Shown: piece after piece, positions 14,886 to 22,374 of the stretch
Layout of the letters: each line of letters begins with the position of its first letter
How positions within the stretch are numbered: position 1 is the first letter of the stretch
Assembly (NCBI GenBank): GCA_043820045.1
Contig: JBDREF010000499.1
Location: forward strand, 1 to 22,374
DNA from: JBDREF01 sp043820045
GTDB taxonomy: Bacteria; Planctomycetota; Phycisphaerae; Sedimentisphaerales; Anaerobacaceae
Reading direction: 5' to 3'
Length of the DNA stretch: 22,374 bases
Program-made: the position numbers and the translations under genes
The notes under the pieces: generated by a model
The model's database searches: none
Told to the model about the DNA's origin: nothing
Seen by the model: the letters and a program-made list of their open reading frames with translations, nothing else

Positions 14886-14939
14886 GTAGGGTGGGGCTTG
14901 CCCCACCATTTTTGACCGGTGGGCCAAGGCCCACTCTAC
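14886..14939. repeat. REP-like double hairpin, possible terminator
   Basis: GGTGGGG (14890-14896) pairs with CCCCACC (14901-14907), then ATTTTTG. GTGGGCC (14919-14925) pairs with GGCCCAC (14928-14934). GTAG at 14886-14889 and CTAC at 14936-14939 can close the pair. The first hairpin plus five T could terminate the GH127 transcript. The GTAGGGTGGGC / GCCCAC-CTAC style is that of dispersed REP-type repeats in many bacteria. Confidence 0.65.
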
Positions 14940-14963
14940 AACAAGTTCGTTTCGAAAAGAAGA

Positions 14964-17900
14964 ATGAAGAAGTTCATGTCGAAGTGCCAAATCCCAACAG
15001 ATACAATACCGAATACAAAATGCAACCTTTCGCTTGCGCTGCTTTTGGTCTGCTGGCTTCTTCCGGGATTGTTCTTCCCGACCGCCGTCCGTGGGCATGA
15101 CTGGCCGATGTGGAGATACGACGCCGGACGCAGGGCCGCGTCACCCGAGGAGCTGCCGGCACAAATGTACCTGCAGTGGGTTCGTGAGCTTCCCCCGCCG
15201 AGGCCGGCCTGGCCGGAGAGCCAGGACAGGCTCCAGTTTGACGCTTCATACGAACCTGTCGTCGCCGGAAAGACCGTCTTCGTCGGCTCGATGGTTTCGG
15301 ATTGTGTGACGGCCTACGACACCGAAAGCGGCGAAGAGAAGTGGCGTTTCTACACGGACGGCCCGGTGCGCTTTGCGCCTGTGGTGTACAAAGACAGACT
15401 CTACGTTGCCTGCGACGACGGATATCTCTACTGCCTCAATGCCGGGGACGGATCGCTTGTTCGCAGGTTTCTCGCGGGCCCCTCCGAGAACAAGGTGCTC
15501 GGTAACGACCGGCTCATCGGCATGTGGCCCATGCGGGGCGGTCCGGTTCTGTTAGACGGCAAGATTTACTTCGCCGCCAGCATCTGGCCGTTCATGGGCA
15601 CTTTTATCTATGCAATCGATGCCGAGACCGGAGATGTGGTTTGGGAAAACAGCGGTTCAGCTTCGACATTTCTCATGCAGCCGCACACCAGCCCGGCTTT
15701 TGCCGGTGTTGCGCCGCAGGGCTACATGGTCGCGACCGAGGACAAGCTGCTCGTTTCCGGCGGCCGTTCGACTCCGGCCGCTTACGACCGCAGGACAGGA
15801 GGCTTTCTATATTATCGCCTGAAGGATTACGGCAAAACCGGCACGTGCGAAGTCATGGCTTCAGACAAGTACTTCTTCAACCGCGGCGCCATTCACGGGC
15901 TCTCGGACGGATATGAAATCGCCAAGGCGCCGGCTTCGGTAACAGCCGAAGATGTCTTTTTTAGTAGCCGCAATAACACGATTGCCGCTTATCGACTCGA
16001 CCAGGAAACGAAAAAAGCTGTGGAATTTTGGAAAGCGGAACTGCCAACCGAAGTCGGCAAGATCCACATGAAGGCCGGTTCCCGCTTGTATTGCACCGAT
16101 AAGGACCAGGAAGGTAAGATTCTGGCTGTCGATATGCCCCTGAACGACGGGCCTCCTGGGGGCATATCATGGCAGGCGCAGGTGGACGGCGAAGTCTGGA
16201 GCATGCTCGCGGCGAACGGCAAGCTTCTTGTAGTGACCCTTCAGGGCAGTGTTTATTGCTTCGGGGACAAGAGAACCGAGCCGAAGTCTCATAGACTCCG
16301 CACAAGGGCACTTCCGGACGTCACCCCCGCCGTGAAAGACAAAGTCCGGCAAATACTGGAAACAACAGGTGAAAAAGAAGGCTACGCCCTGCTGCTGGGC
16401 CTGAGCACCGGCGAATTCCTCTATGAGCTGCTGAACCAGTCCGAACTGCACATCATCGCGCTCGACCCGGACAGCGATAAAGTGGCGGCGGTGCGCCGCG
16501 AACTCAATGAGGCCGGGCTCTACGGAAACCGAGCCGCCGTTCATGTCGGCGATATCATGACATCGCAGTTGCCTCCGTACATGGCCAACCTTGTCGTAGC
16601 GGCAGACCTTAAGGCCGCTGGTTTCCAGAAGGATGGTGATTTCATCGAGCGCCTATTCAGAGCGCTTCGACCTTATGGCGGCACGGCTTGTTTCCTGCTG
16701 CCCCGCGAAAAACACGGCGAGGCCTTCAAGCAGGTGACAAACTCCGAACTGCTCAACTGCACCATCACCAGTTCGGATCAGCTTCTTTGTGTTACGCGGT
16801 CCGGCCCGCTGCCCGGTTCGGCCGATTGGACTCATCAGTACGGCGACCCGGCCAATACCGTGATGTCAAAAGACACACTCAAAGCCCCGCTCGGACTTCT
16901 CTGGTTCGGCGGACCGCCCAACGACAAGGTGTTGCCGCGTCACGGTCACGGCCCGTCCCCTCAGGTGGTCGACGGCCGGCTTTTCATCGAGGGACGCAAC
17001 ATGCTTCGGGCTGTTGACGTTTATACGGGTCGGCTGCTGTGGGAACGGCAATTCCAGGACCTCGGCAAGTTCTACGACAACACAAGCCACCAGCCTGGCG
17101 CCAATGAGATTGGCAGCAACTACGTCACCGTTCACGACGCCGTGTACGTGGTATATGGCGAAACGATCCACGTACTCGATCCTGCCACCGGGGCCACCAC
17201 AAGGGAACTGTCCTTGCCTGGTGAAGACAGACCTCACTGGGGCACAATACTGGTCCGGGAAGATCTGCTGCTGGCGACTGCCTCGCCTATCCACGTTCCG
17301 CTCCCGGAGAGAACCAAAAATAAAGAATCCGCTCCTAAAATAGACAATCTGCCGGCAATGACTCTTAACGCCGAATACGCATCGAGCAGCAAGATGCTCG
17401 TAGCCATGAACCGGCACACCGGTAAGATTCTCTGGACACGCGATGCGGAATACTCCTTCCGCCACAACACAATCGTCATAGGCCCGGCCCCAGGGGGCGA
17501 CGGCAAAGTCTTCTGCATCGACGGCATGAGCAGGGCCAAGCTGGCGTTCCTGGAACGCCGTGGAATCAGCTTCGACAAGGAACCCACACTGTACGCACTG
17601 GACTCCCTAACCGGACAGACGAAGTGGAAGACGAATGAGGGCGTTTTCGGCACATGGCTGGCCTACTCGGGCGAGCATGATGTCCTGCTCCAGGCCGGCA
17701 GTCACTCCGGCGACCGGGCAAAGGATGAAGCGGACAGAGGCATGGCAGCATACCGGGGATCCGACGGCGAGGAACTCTGGAGAACCGATGACAGCTACAA
17801 AGGCCCTCCGATACTCTACCACGACCGGGTCATAACGCAGACCGGCGGCGGCAGCGCCTCTGCGCCGGCCGAGGCCAGAGCTTACGACCTGCTAAACGGC

Positions 17901-18845
17901 GAGACCGTCATGCACAAACATCCGATGACCGGCGAAACGATTCCATGGACGTGGCTGCGATTCAAAGGATGCAACACGGCAATTGCCAGTGAAAACCTGC
18001 TGACTTTCCGGTCGGCATCGGGAGCGTTCGTGGACCTTGCCGCCGGTCAGGGTACGGCCAGTATCGGCGGCTTCAAGTCCGGCTGCACATCGAATTTGAT
18101 CATCGCCAACGGCGTGCTCAACGCACCGGACTATACGCGGACCTGCACATGCAGCTACCAAAATCAGGCGTCGCTTGCACTGATCCACATGCCGGAGGTC
18201 GCATACTGGACGTTCGACTATTACCCCAACCCGAGCCAGGCCACACCGGTCAGGCAAGTCGGCATCAACTTCGGCGCTCCAGGCAACCGCTACGCCGAGA
18301 ACGGCACGCTGTGGCTTGAATTTCCAAGCGTCGGGGGACCGTCGCCCGACGTCCCCGTCCGGGCCACTTATGAGAATCCCAAGTGGTTTCGCTATCACAG
18401 CTCGCAGGTGAAAGACGAGCACAACTGGATAACCGCATCGGGGGCGACGGGGCTCAAAGAAGTCCGAATCCGCATGTTCATCCAGCCGGGCAAGAATCCT
18501 TCGGCGGTTGACGCCTTCGACAAACACATCGAAAAGATTCCCACATGGTCCGAAGACCGGATCGAGGGCGCTTTCGAGCAGCCTCGGGACTACACGGTGC
18601 GCCTGTACTTCGCAGAGGCCGAAAATATTGAAGTAGGCCGGCGGGTGTTCGACGTTTTACTTCAGGGCGAACGGGTTTTGGAGAACTTCGATATCGTGAA
18701 GGAAGCCGGTCGGGCGAACCGAACTGTAATAAAGGAATTCAAAGGAATCAAAATAAAGGATGACCTGAGAGTTGCTTTTACCGGCAAGACCGAGGATCAT
18801 GGGCCGCTGCTCTGCGGAATCGAAATCATCGCGGAAGACTGGTAA
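14964..18845 (+). CDS. Secreted PQQ-propeller / methyltransferase-like / malectin composite protein
   Basis: Up to 1293 residues from the ATG at 14964. The frame opens earlier at a GTG (14919), but that lies in a REP hairpin; neither 14964 nor 14976 has a strong ribosome-binding site, so the start is uncertain. A hydrophobic signal lies near 21-43. A first beta-propeller (~95-436) has PQQ-type blades such as VTAYDTESGEEKWRFYTDG and LYVACDDGYLYCLNAGDG. Residues ~455-612 resemble a SAM-methyltransferase Rossmann fold (ALLLGLSTGEFLYELL, ALDPDSDKV, VHVGDI) with a degenerate glycine loop. A second propeller covers ~620-1080. A malectin-like carbohydrate-binding domain ends the protein (VGINFGAPGNRYAENG near 1099-1114, YTVRLYFAEAEN near 1210-1221). 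PQQ use is not shown; blades of this type are often structural. A surface glycan-binding or scaffold role is plausible. Confidence 0.85.
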   Translation: MKKFMSKCQIPTDTIPNTKCNLSLALLLVCWLLPGLFFPTAVRGHDWPMWRYDAGRRAASPEELPAQMYLQWVRELPPPRPAWPESQDRLQFDASYEPVVAGKTVFVGSMVSDCVTAYDTESGEEKWRFYTDGPVRFAPVVYKDRLYVACDDGYLYCLNAGDGSLVRRFLAGPSENKVLGNDRLIGMWPMRGGPVLLDGKIYFAASIWPFMGTFIYAIDAETGDVVWENSGSASTFLMQPHTSPAFAGVAPQGYMVATEDKLLVSGGRSTPAAYDRRTGGFLYYRLKDYGKTGTCEVMASDKYFFNRGAIHGLSDGYEIAKAPASVTAEDVFFSSRNNTIAAYRLDQETKKAVEFWKAELPTEVGKIHMKAGSRLYCTDKDQEGKILAVDMPLNDGPPGGISWQAQVDGEVWSMLAANGKLLVVTLQGSVYCFGDKRTEPKSHRLRTRALPDVTPAVKDKVRQILETTGEKEGYALLLGLSTGEFLYELLNQSELHIIALDPDSDKVAAVRRELNEAGLYGNRAAVHVGDIMTSQLPPYMANLVVAADLKAAGFQKDGDFIERLFRALRPYGGTACFLLPREKHGEAFKQVTNSELLNCTITSSDQLLCVTRSGPLPGSADWTHQYGDPANTVMSKDTLKAPLGLLWFGGPPNDKVLPRHGHGPSPQVVDGRLFIEGRNMLRAVDVYTGRLLWERQFQDLGKFYDNTSHQPGANEIGSNYVTVHDAVYVVYGETIHVLDPATGATTRELSLPGEDRPHWGTILVREDLLLATASPIHVPLPERTKNKESAPKIDNLPAMTLNAEYASSSKMLVAMNRHTGKILWTRDAEYSFRHNTIVIGPAPGGDGKVFCIDGMSRAKLAFLERRGISFDKEPTLYALDSLTGQTKWKTNEGVFGTWLAYSGEHDVLLQAGSHSGDRAKDEADRGMAAYRGSDGEELWRTDDSYKGPPILYHDRVITQTGGGSASAPAEARAYDLLNGETVMHKHPMTGETIPWTWLRFKGCNTAIASENLLTFRSASGAFVDLAAGQGTASIGGFKSGCTSNLIIANGVLNAPDYTRTCTCSYQNQASLALIHMPEVAYWTFDYYPNPSQATPVRQVGINFGAPGNRYAENGTLWLEFPSVGGPSPDVPVRATYENPKWFRYHSSQVKDEHNWITASGATGLKEVRIRMFIQPGKNPSAVDAFDKHIEKIPTWSEDRIEGAFEQPRDYTVRLYFAEAENIEVGRRVFDVLLQGERVLENFDIVKEAGRANRTVIKEFKGIKIKDDLRVAFTGKTEDHGPLLCGIEIIAEDW

Positions 18846-18875
18846 ACAGATCGCATGAAATAGATGGTCTCAACA

Positions 18876-18992
18876 ATGAAATATGGACTTGTGTTGCCCG
18901 CGTTCCTGCTGACATTGGCCGGACAGATTTCCCTTGCAGGCCAGTGGTATTCAGCACCAGACGGCAAATCCACAAACCCCGGCACGCGATAA
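18876..18992 (+). pseudogene. N-terminal remnant of a right-handed beta-helix protein
   Basis: A 38-codon frame: a signal-peptide-like stretch (MKYGLVLPAFLLTLAG...LAG) followed by QWYSAPDGKSTNPGTR and a stop. The second part matches the opening of secreted parallel beta-helix (pectate-lyase-like) proteins, which begin Y-x-S-P-x-G-x-D-x-N-P-G-T before the first helix rung. Everything after NPGT is missing, and the next gene starts 20 bases later with its own ribosome-binding site. The simplest reading is a deletion that left only the first codons. A short secreted peptide is possible but less likely. Confidence 0.55.
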
Positions 18993-19012
18993 CATTTTAG
19001 AGGGACAAAGCC

Positions 19013-20761
19013 ATGTACAAATCAGCACGTATCATCTTACTGTCGTTGATCCTGCTGTCGCCGCAGGTAATTCTCGCAGCACAAGACACCTTCGACGTTG
19101 AAGTCCGCACGGATGTGAGGGTTCCAATGCGCGACGGCGTCGAACTATCGGCGAATATCTTCCTGCCGAAAGCCGAAGGCAAGTTTCCCGCAATTCTCGT
19201 CCGGTCCCCCTATGGCAAAGGCGACGAAAAGTACGGCGACGGCCTCTTTTACGCAGCACGCGGATACGTATTCGTCAGTCAGGACTGCCGGGGCAAGGGA
19301 GCTTCCCAGGGCCAATGGGAACCGTTTGCAAATGAGAACAACGACGGCCGGGATACCCAGCAGTGGCTGCTGAAGCAGCCCTGGTGCAACGGCAGCATCG
19401 GCACAAGCGGCGGCTCGTATGTGGGCTTTACGCAGTGGGTGTCCGCGCCGAACGCCGGCGAGCATCTCAAGGCCATGTTTCCAGTGGTGCCGTTGGTCGA
19501 TGCCTACGGCGACGCCGTATATACCGACGGGACGTTGAATCTCTCGCTGATGATGGGCTGGGGCAGTCTGGTTGCTCTGCGCCCGGGAGAGCAATCTGCA
19601 ATGTTCGGCTGGCGACCGGAGGACTGGATTAAGGCGTATCGAACTCTCCCGCTCGGACAGTGGGACAACGCTATCGGCCGTGAAGTGCAGTACCTGCGGG
19701 ATTGGGTGGCCCACCCGAATTTCGACGACTACTGGTCGGCCCGAGGCACGCGCGACCAGTGGCAGGATATAACAGTACCGATTTGCGCGGTCGGCGGCTG
19801 GTATGATATCTTTGCCAGGAGTGTCTTCGAGCACATCAACGCCGTAAGGCGCCTCTCGCGGTCGCAGTACGCCCGGGAGCATCAGCATCTGATAATGGGA
19901 CCGTGGGGACATGGGATTAGCCAGGACGGCAAAGTGGGCGATTTGAACTTCGGCAAAGAATCTCTTGTCAACCTTCGAGAAATGCAGACTAAATGGTTCG
20001 ATTACCTGCTGAAAGGCGAACAGACCGGCGCCGAAAAGTGGCCGGCTTTTCGTATTTTTGTAATGGGACGCAATCAGTGGCGGGATGAGCAGGATTGGCC
20101 GTTGGAGCGAACCGAATATACTCCCTGGTATTTTCACAGCGGCGGCTCTGCAAACACACTCGAAGGGGATGGAAAATTAACGGCAACCGAACCTCTTGAT
20201 GAGCCTCGCGACGAATTTGTTTACGACCCGAACGACCCGTCTCCCACCGCCGGTGGGTGCAACCTGGTCGGCTGTCCCGCCGGACCGTACGACCAGCGCG
20301 AGGTCGAGAAAAGAAACGATGTACTCGTTTTCACCAGCGACGAACTCAAGAGCGAGCTTGAGGTCACCGGTCCGGTCAAGGTGATTCTTTACGCCTCAAC
20401 TACCGCAAAAGACACGGACTGGACGGCCAAGCTCGTGGACGTGCATCCCGATGGCCGGGCCTTTAATCTTTGCGACGGCATCATTCGCGCCCGCTACCGC
20501 GAGTCGAAAGAGACGCCGGTCCTGATCCTGCCCGGCGAGATCTATCGTTACGAGATCGACCTATGGGTAACAAGCAACGCTTTCCTGCCCGGCCACAGAA
20601 TCAGAGTCGAGATATCCAGCAGCAATTTCCCTCGCTTCGATAGAAACCTGAACACGGGCGAGCCTCTCGATACCGGCACCAGCTTTATAAAGGCGACACA
20701 AACCATCTACCACGATAAGGAACACCCGTCGCACATTATCTTGCCTGTAATCCCGAACTAA
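19013..20761 (+). CDS. Secreted CocE/NonD-type serine hydrolase (S15 family)
   Basis: A 582-residue protein with a Sec signal peptide (MYKSARIILLSLILLSPQVILAA). The start has AGAGGGA seven bases upstream. The alpha/beta-hydrolase core opens with RVPMRDGVELSANIFLPK and holds a nucleophile elbow GTSGGS with Ser132, catalytic Asp265 in GGWYDIF, and His300 in GPWGHG: the full triad of the X-Pro dipeptidyl-peptidase / cocaine esterase family. Residues ~330-580 form the jelly-roll C-terminal domain, including PGEIYRYEIDLW and PGHRIRVEISSSNFPRFDRN. Members cleave esters or amides, including acyl esters and beta-lactam acids, and the natural substrate here is unknown. In this sugar-degrading setting, removal of acyl or aryl esters from glycans is one option (inference). 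Codon use and style match the neighbours. Confidence 0.9.
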   Translation: MYKSARIILLSLILLSPQVILAAQDTFDVEVRTDVRVPMRDGVELSANIFLPKAEGKFPAILVRSPYGKGDEKYGDGLFYAARGYVFVSQDCRGKGASQGQWEPFANENNDGRDTQQWLLKQPWCNGSIGTSGGSYVGFTQWVSAPNAGEHLKAMFPVVPLVDAYGDAVYTDGTLNLSLMMGWGSLVALRPGEQSAMFGWRPEDWIKAYRTLPLGQWDNAIGREVQYLRDWVAHPNFDDYWSARGTRDQWQDITVPICAVGGWYDIFARSVFEHINAVRRLSRSQYAREHQHLIMGPWGHGISQDGKVGDLNFGKESLVNLREMQTKWFDYLLKGEQTGAEKWPAFRIFVMGRNQWRDEQDWPLERTEYTPWYFHSGGSANTLEGDGKLTATEPLDEPRDEFVYDPNDPSPTAGGCNLVGCPAGPYDQREVEKRNDVLVFTSDELKSELEVTGPVKVILYASTTAKDTDWTAKLVDVHPDGRAFNLCDGIIRARYRESKETPVLILPGEIYRYEIDLWVTSNAFLPGHRIRVEISSSNFPRFDRNLNTGEPLDTGTSFIKATQTIYHDKEHPSHIILPVIPN

Positions 20762-20813
20762 TTTTCCGGCGGATCACGTTCGAGATACAGCGCAAGGGCG
20801 CCACGTGCCGGCA

Positions 20814-22157
20814 TCATTGTGTGTTCTTGACCTCGACGATGTAGATCATCGTGGGCTCTCTCGGATTCTCCGGCTTGCGGTCACGGTTCGGGGAATCGGT
20901 CTGCTGCTGCATGTAGTGTGTAAAGCCCGGCGGCAAGGGCCCGACGTTGACCGCGCGAATATGTGGCACATTGCGAGAAACGTCGTCGCCTTGCTGCTGC
21001 TCGACGGGGTGCCGGCCCGGCCGGCTGCTTAACAACTGTTCCCGTGTGAAAGTCAGCTTTGCACTGCGAGGTTCAGCATAACGATTTCTGTAGGAGACCA
21101 CTATTTTCTGTTCCGGCGTAATAGAAATCCCGGGCACGGGGGGACTCTCAGGGATAGTGCCTCCCCCGCTGAAATAAAAGCGGTGTTTCCAATCCGTCAA
21201 CTGGGAGACCATCCACTTGCCGTCAACCGGGGTAGCGACATAGAGCTGGTTGTAGCCGTCGTCGTCGAAGCGGGTATAACCGATATAGGGACGTCCCCGG
21301 CCATCCACAACTAACGTCCCGCCATTCATCAGCCCGCTCTTCTGCGGGATCGAATCGACCACATGGGCATTTTCCGGCGTTATGGGCAATTGCAGGTCGA
21401 GCCCGTCCCAGCTTTTCCACGACGCCCCGTGGTCGAGGCTCTTGGCGTAGCAGATATCGAAATTGGTCACGACATCGGGCGTCTCGCGCCAGCACCAGGC
21501 GATATGCCACACTCCGCCCTCGTCTTCCAGCAGGCCGAACGGATATGCGTTGCAGGTTGGATTGCGGTCCATGCCATTGAGCAGGATCGGCACGGTCTTT
21601 GTCCATCGGCGGCTTTCTTCATCATAATGAAGCAAAATTCTCATTCCGTTGCCGCTGCCGCCGTGGCGGTACATAAGATAGATCGACCCGTCACGAAGCT
21701 TGAACAGGGTCGGATACGTAACTCTGTTTTCATAGTCACCGGTCCATTTGTGAATCGCCTTGAACGTATGAATGTCACTTGCGACCTCGGTTCGGTAATA
21801 TTTCAGCGGAGCACAGTGCATGTTACCGGTCACGTGCAGATGCCCTTTGCGGTCCTGAAACAGCAGAATCTTGTTATGCGTGTCCCACCCGACTCGCTCT
21901 GGGAGTTTCGCAAAGTCCCATTTCGTCTCGCTGAGCTTTCGCTTCCCGACAGTCATCTGGTGGTCGCCGTCATAGAAGGCGATGTACTGATACTCGCCGT
22001 CCGAAATCAGACAGTTGCCGCCATTGACCGGATGCGAGGCCAGCCCTTCAGCGACCGGGATCCTGCGTATCTCCATTTCGCCGGCGACAGAATTACCCAA
22101 AGATGCCGGCAGCATAGAACAAAAAACAAGAAAAGTTATCGTGCGTCGAATCAACAT
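20814..22157 (-). CDS. Secreted BNR_4-type beta-propeller protein
   Basis: A 447-residue protein. The start at 22157 (MLIRRTITFLVFCSMLPASL) is chosen because it gives a signal peptide and has GGAG eight bases upstream; the frame extends to 22286 without such support. The mature part reads as a propeller of the BNR_4 family: NGGNCLISDGEYQYIAFYDG, VGWDTHNKILLFQDRKGHLHVTGN, YPTLFKLRDGSIYLMYRHGGSG, NAYPFGLLEDEGGVWHIAWCW and YAKSLDHGASW. Related propellers include PL24/PL25 ulvan lyases and uncharacterised glycan-acting proteins; His/Tyr residues in the second to fourth blades could be catalytic, but I cannot assign them. The tail after ~385 is polar and Gln-rich (HYMQQQTDSPNRDRKPENP). It faces the CocE-like gene with only 52 bases between stops. 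Confidence 0.85.
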   Translation of the reverse strand: MLIRRTITFLVFCSMLPASLGNSVAGEMEIRRIPVAEGLASHPVNGGNCLISDGEYQYIAFYDGDHQMTVGKRKLSETKWDFAKLPERVGWDTHNKILLFQDRKGHLHVTGNMHCAPLKYYRTEVASDIHTFKAIHKWTGDYENRVTYPTLFKLRDGSIYLMYRHGGSGNGMRILLHYDEESRRWTKTVPILLNGMDRNPTCNAYPFGLLEDEGGVWHIAWCWRETPDVVTNFDICYAKSLDHGASWKSWDGLDLQLPITPENAHVVDSIPQKSGLMNGGTLVVDGRGRPYIGYTRFDDDGYNQLYVATPVDGKWMVSQLTDWKHRFYFSGGGTIPESPPVPGISITPEQKIVVSYRNRYAEPRSAKLTFTREQLLSSRPGRHPVEQQQGDDVSRNVPHIRAVNVGPLPPGFTHYMQQQTDSPNRDRKPENPREPTMIYIVEVKNTQ

Positions 22158-22337
22158 GGTGTTCGCTCCATAAGAGAAACTGCTCCTGAACCAACTTCCG
22201 CCCACCAACGTTGCTGAGCTTTGATATTCGGTAATATACCACACCATGCCCGCGAATGCAGCATTTTGCTTTCTTTGACGAGCCAACTCGTTAGAATGTG
22301 AGGGTTGGATTGAATGTTCTTTGGAAGAGATGATGCA

Positions 22338-22374
22338 ATGAACGAAAATGTTTCTGGAGCCAAGGATCGACTGG
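22338..22374 (+). CDS. Possible start of a new gene, cut by the window edge
   Basis: An ATG at 22338 opens a frame (MNENVSGAKDRL) that runs to the end of the window. GGAAGAG at 22323-22329 is eight bases upstream and could be a ribosome-binding site. Only 12 residues are visible, so no family can be named. It diverges from the BNR_4 gene, with 180 bases between starts that would hold both promoters; I see no convincing -35/-10 pair there. Confidence 0.4.
   Translation, partial: MNENVSGAKDRL

Noticed and set aside
14919..14963. GTG start at 14919 for the PQQ/malectin protein
   Set aside because: It is the first base of the second REP-like hairpin arm, has no ribosome-binding site, and adds residues that do not belong to a signal peptide.
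19145..20137. 330-codon open frame on the minus strand inside the CocE-like gene
   Set aside because: A mirror frame of a strongly supported hydrolase; its translation shows no domain or membrane pattern and no ribosome-binding site.
20766..20811. Terminator between the CocE and BNR_4 genes (CCGGC with GCCGG)
   Set aside because: A five-pair stem with a 36-base loop and no T-run is too weak to call.
21363..22217. 284-codon open frame on the plus strand inside the BNR_4 gene
   Set aside because: Antisense to a signal-peptide-bearing propeller gene and without recognisable domains.
22158..22286. N-terminal extension of the BNR_4 protein to 22286
   Set aside because: It would bury the signal peptide; the ATG at 22157 has GGAG at good spacing.
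1..22374. CRISPR array, integrase, transposase, toxin-antitoxin or phage genes
   Set aside because: No regularly spaced repeats and no open frame with such motifs were seen on either strand.

Overview
The window looks like a carbohydrate-degrading segment of a Planctomycetota chromosome, most likely of the Phycisphaerae/Sedimentisphaerales kind. This is inferred from gene content: a sulfatase, a Tat-exported glycosidase, a PEP-CTERM protein with a PAPGA...GWLRRRR tail, a very large secreted PQQ-propeller/methyltransferase-like/malectin composite, a BNR_4 propeller, and no SusC/SusD pair. No marker gene is present, so the taxonomy is an inference.

Layout. 1-2558 (+): the 3' part of a sulfatase followed by a Tat-exported GH51 alpha-L-arabinofuranosidase. 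2559-2939: a non-coding gap with a strong sigma-70-like promoter, a weak hairpin plus T-run, and an inverted-repeat element carrying two tandem 31-bp units. 2940-4845 (+): a two-gene YeeE/YedE (sulfur-compound uptake) pair; the second protein carries an extra C-terminal four-helix membrane domain. 4846-5396: a long non-coding region with a good promoter, a candidate structured RNA of about 140 nt and further hairpins. 5397-6215 (+): a PEP-CTERM surface protein, then an intergenic hairpin shaped like a tRNA acceptor/T-arm minihelix.

6292-12057 (-): a compact four-gene operon transcribed yjhG-like dehydratase, then a DapA-superfamily aldolase, an FGGY kinase and a GntP permease. It closely parallels the E. 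coli yjhFGH cluster. It is best read as uptake and non-phosphorylative breakdown of an aldonate (a pentonate such as D-xylonate or L-arabinonate) to pyruvate plus an aldehyde. 12058-12310 is a divergent control region with promoters on both strands and a perfect palindrome over the rightward -35 box.

12311-20761 (+): a secreted GH127 beta-L-arabinofuranosidase, a REP-like double hairpin, the 1293-residue PQQ/methyltransferase-like/malectin protein, a 38-codon remnant of a beta-helix protein, and a secreted CocE/S15-type serine hydrolase. 20814-22157 (-): a secreted BNR_4 propeller protein facing the hydrolase. At the right edge a new + strand gene may begin at 22338.

Working model (inference): exported GH51 and GH127 release L-arabinofuranose from arabinose-containing, possibly sulfated glycans; the sulfatase and the BNR_4 and CocE proteins may act on the same material; the pentonate operon processes oxidised pentose inside the cell. 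The pentose-to-pentonate oxidation enzymes are not in the window.
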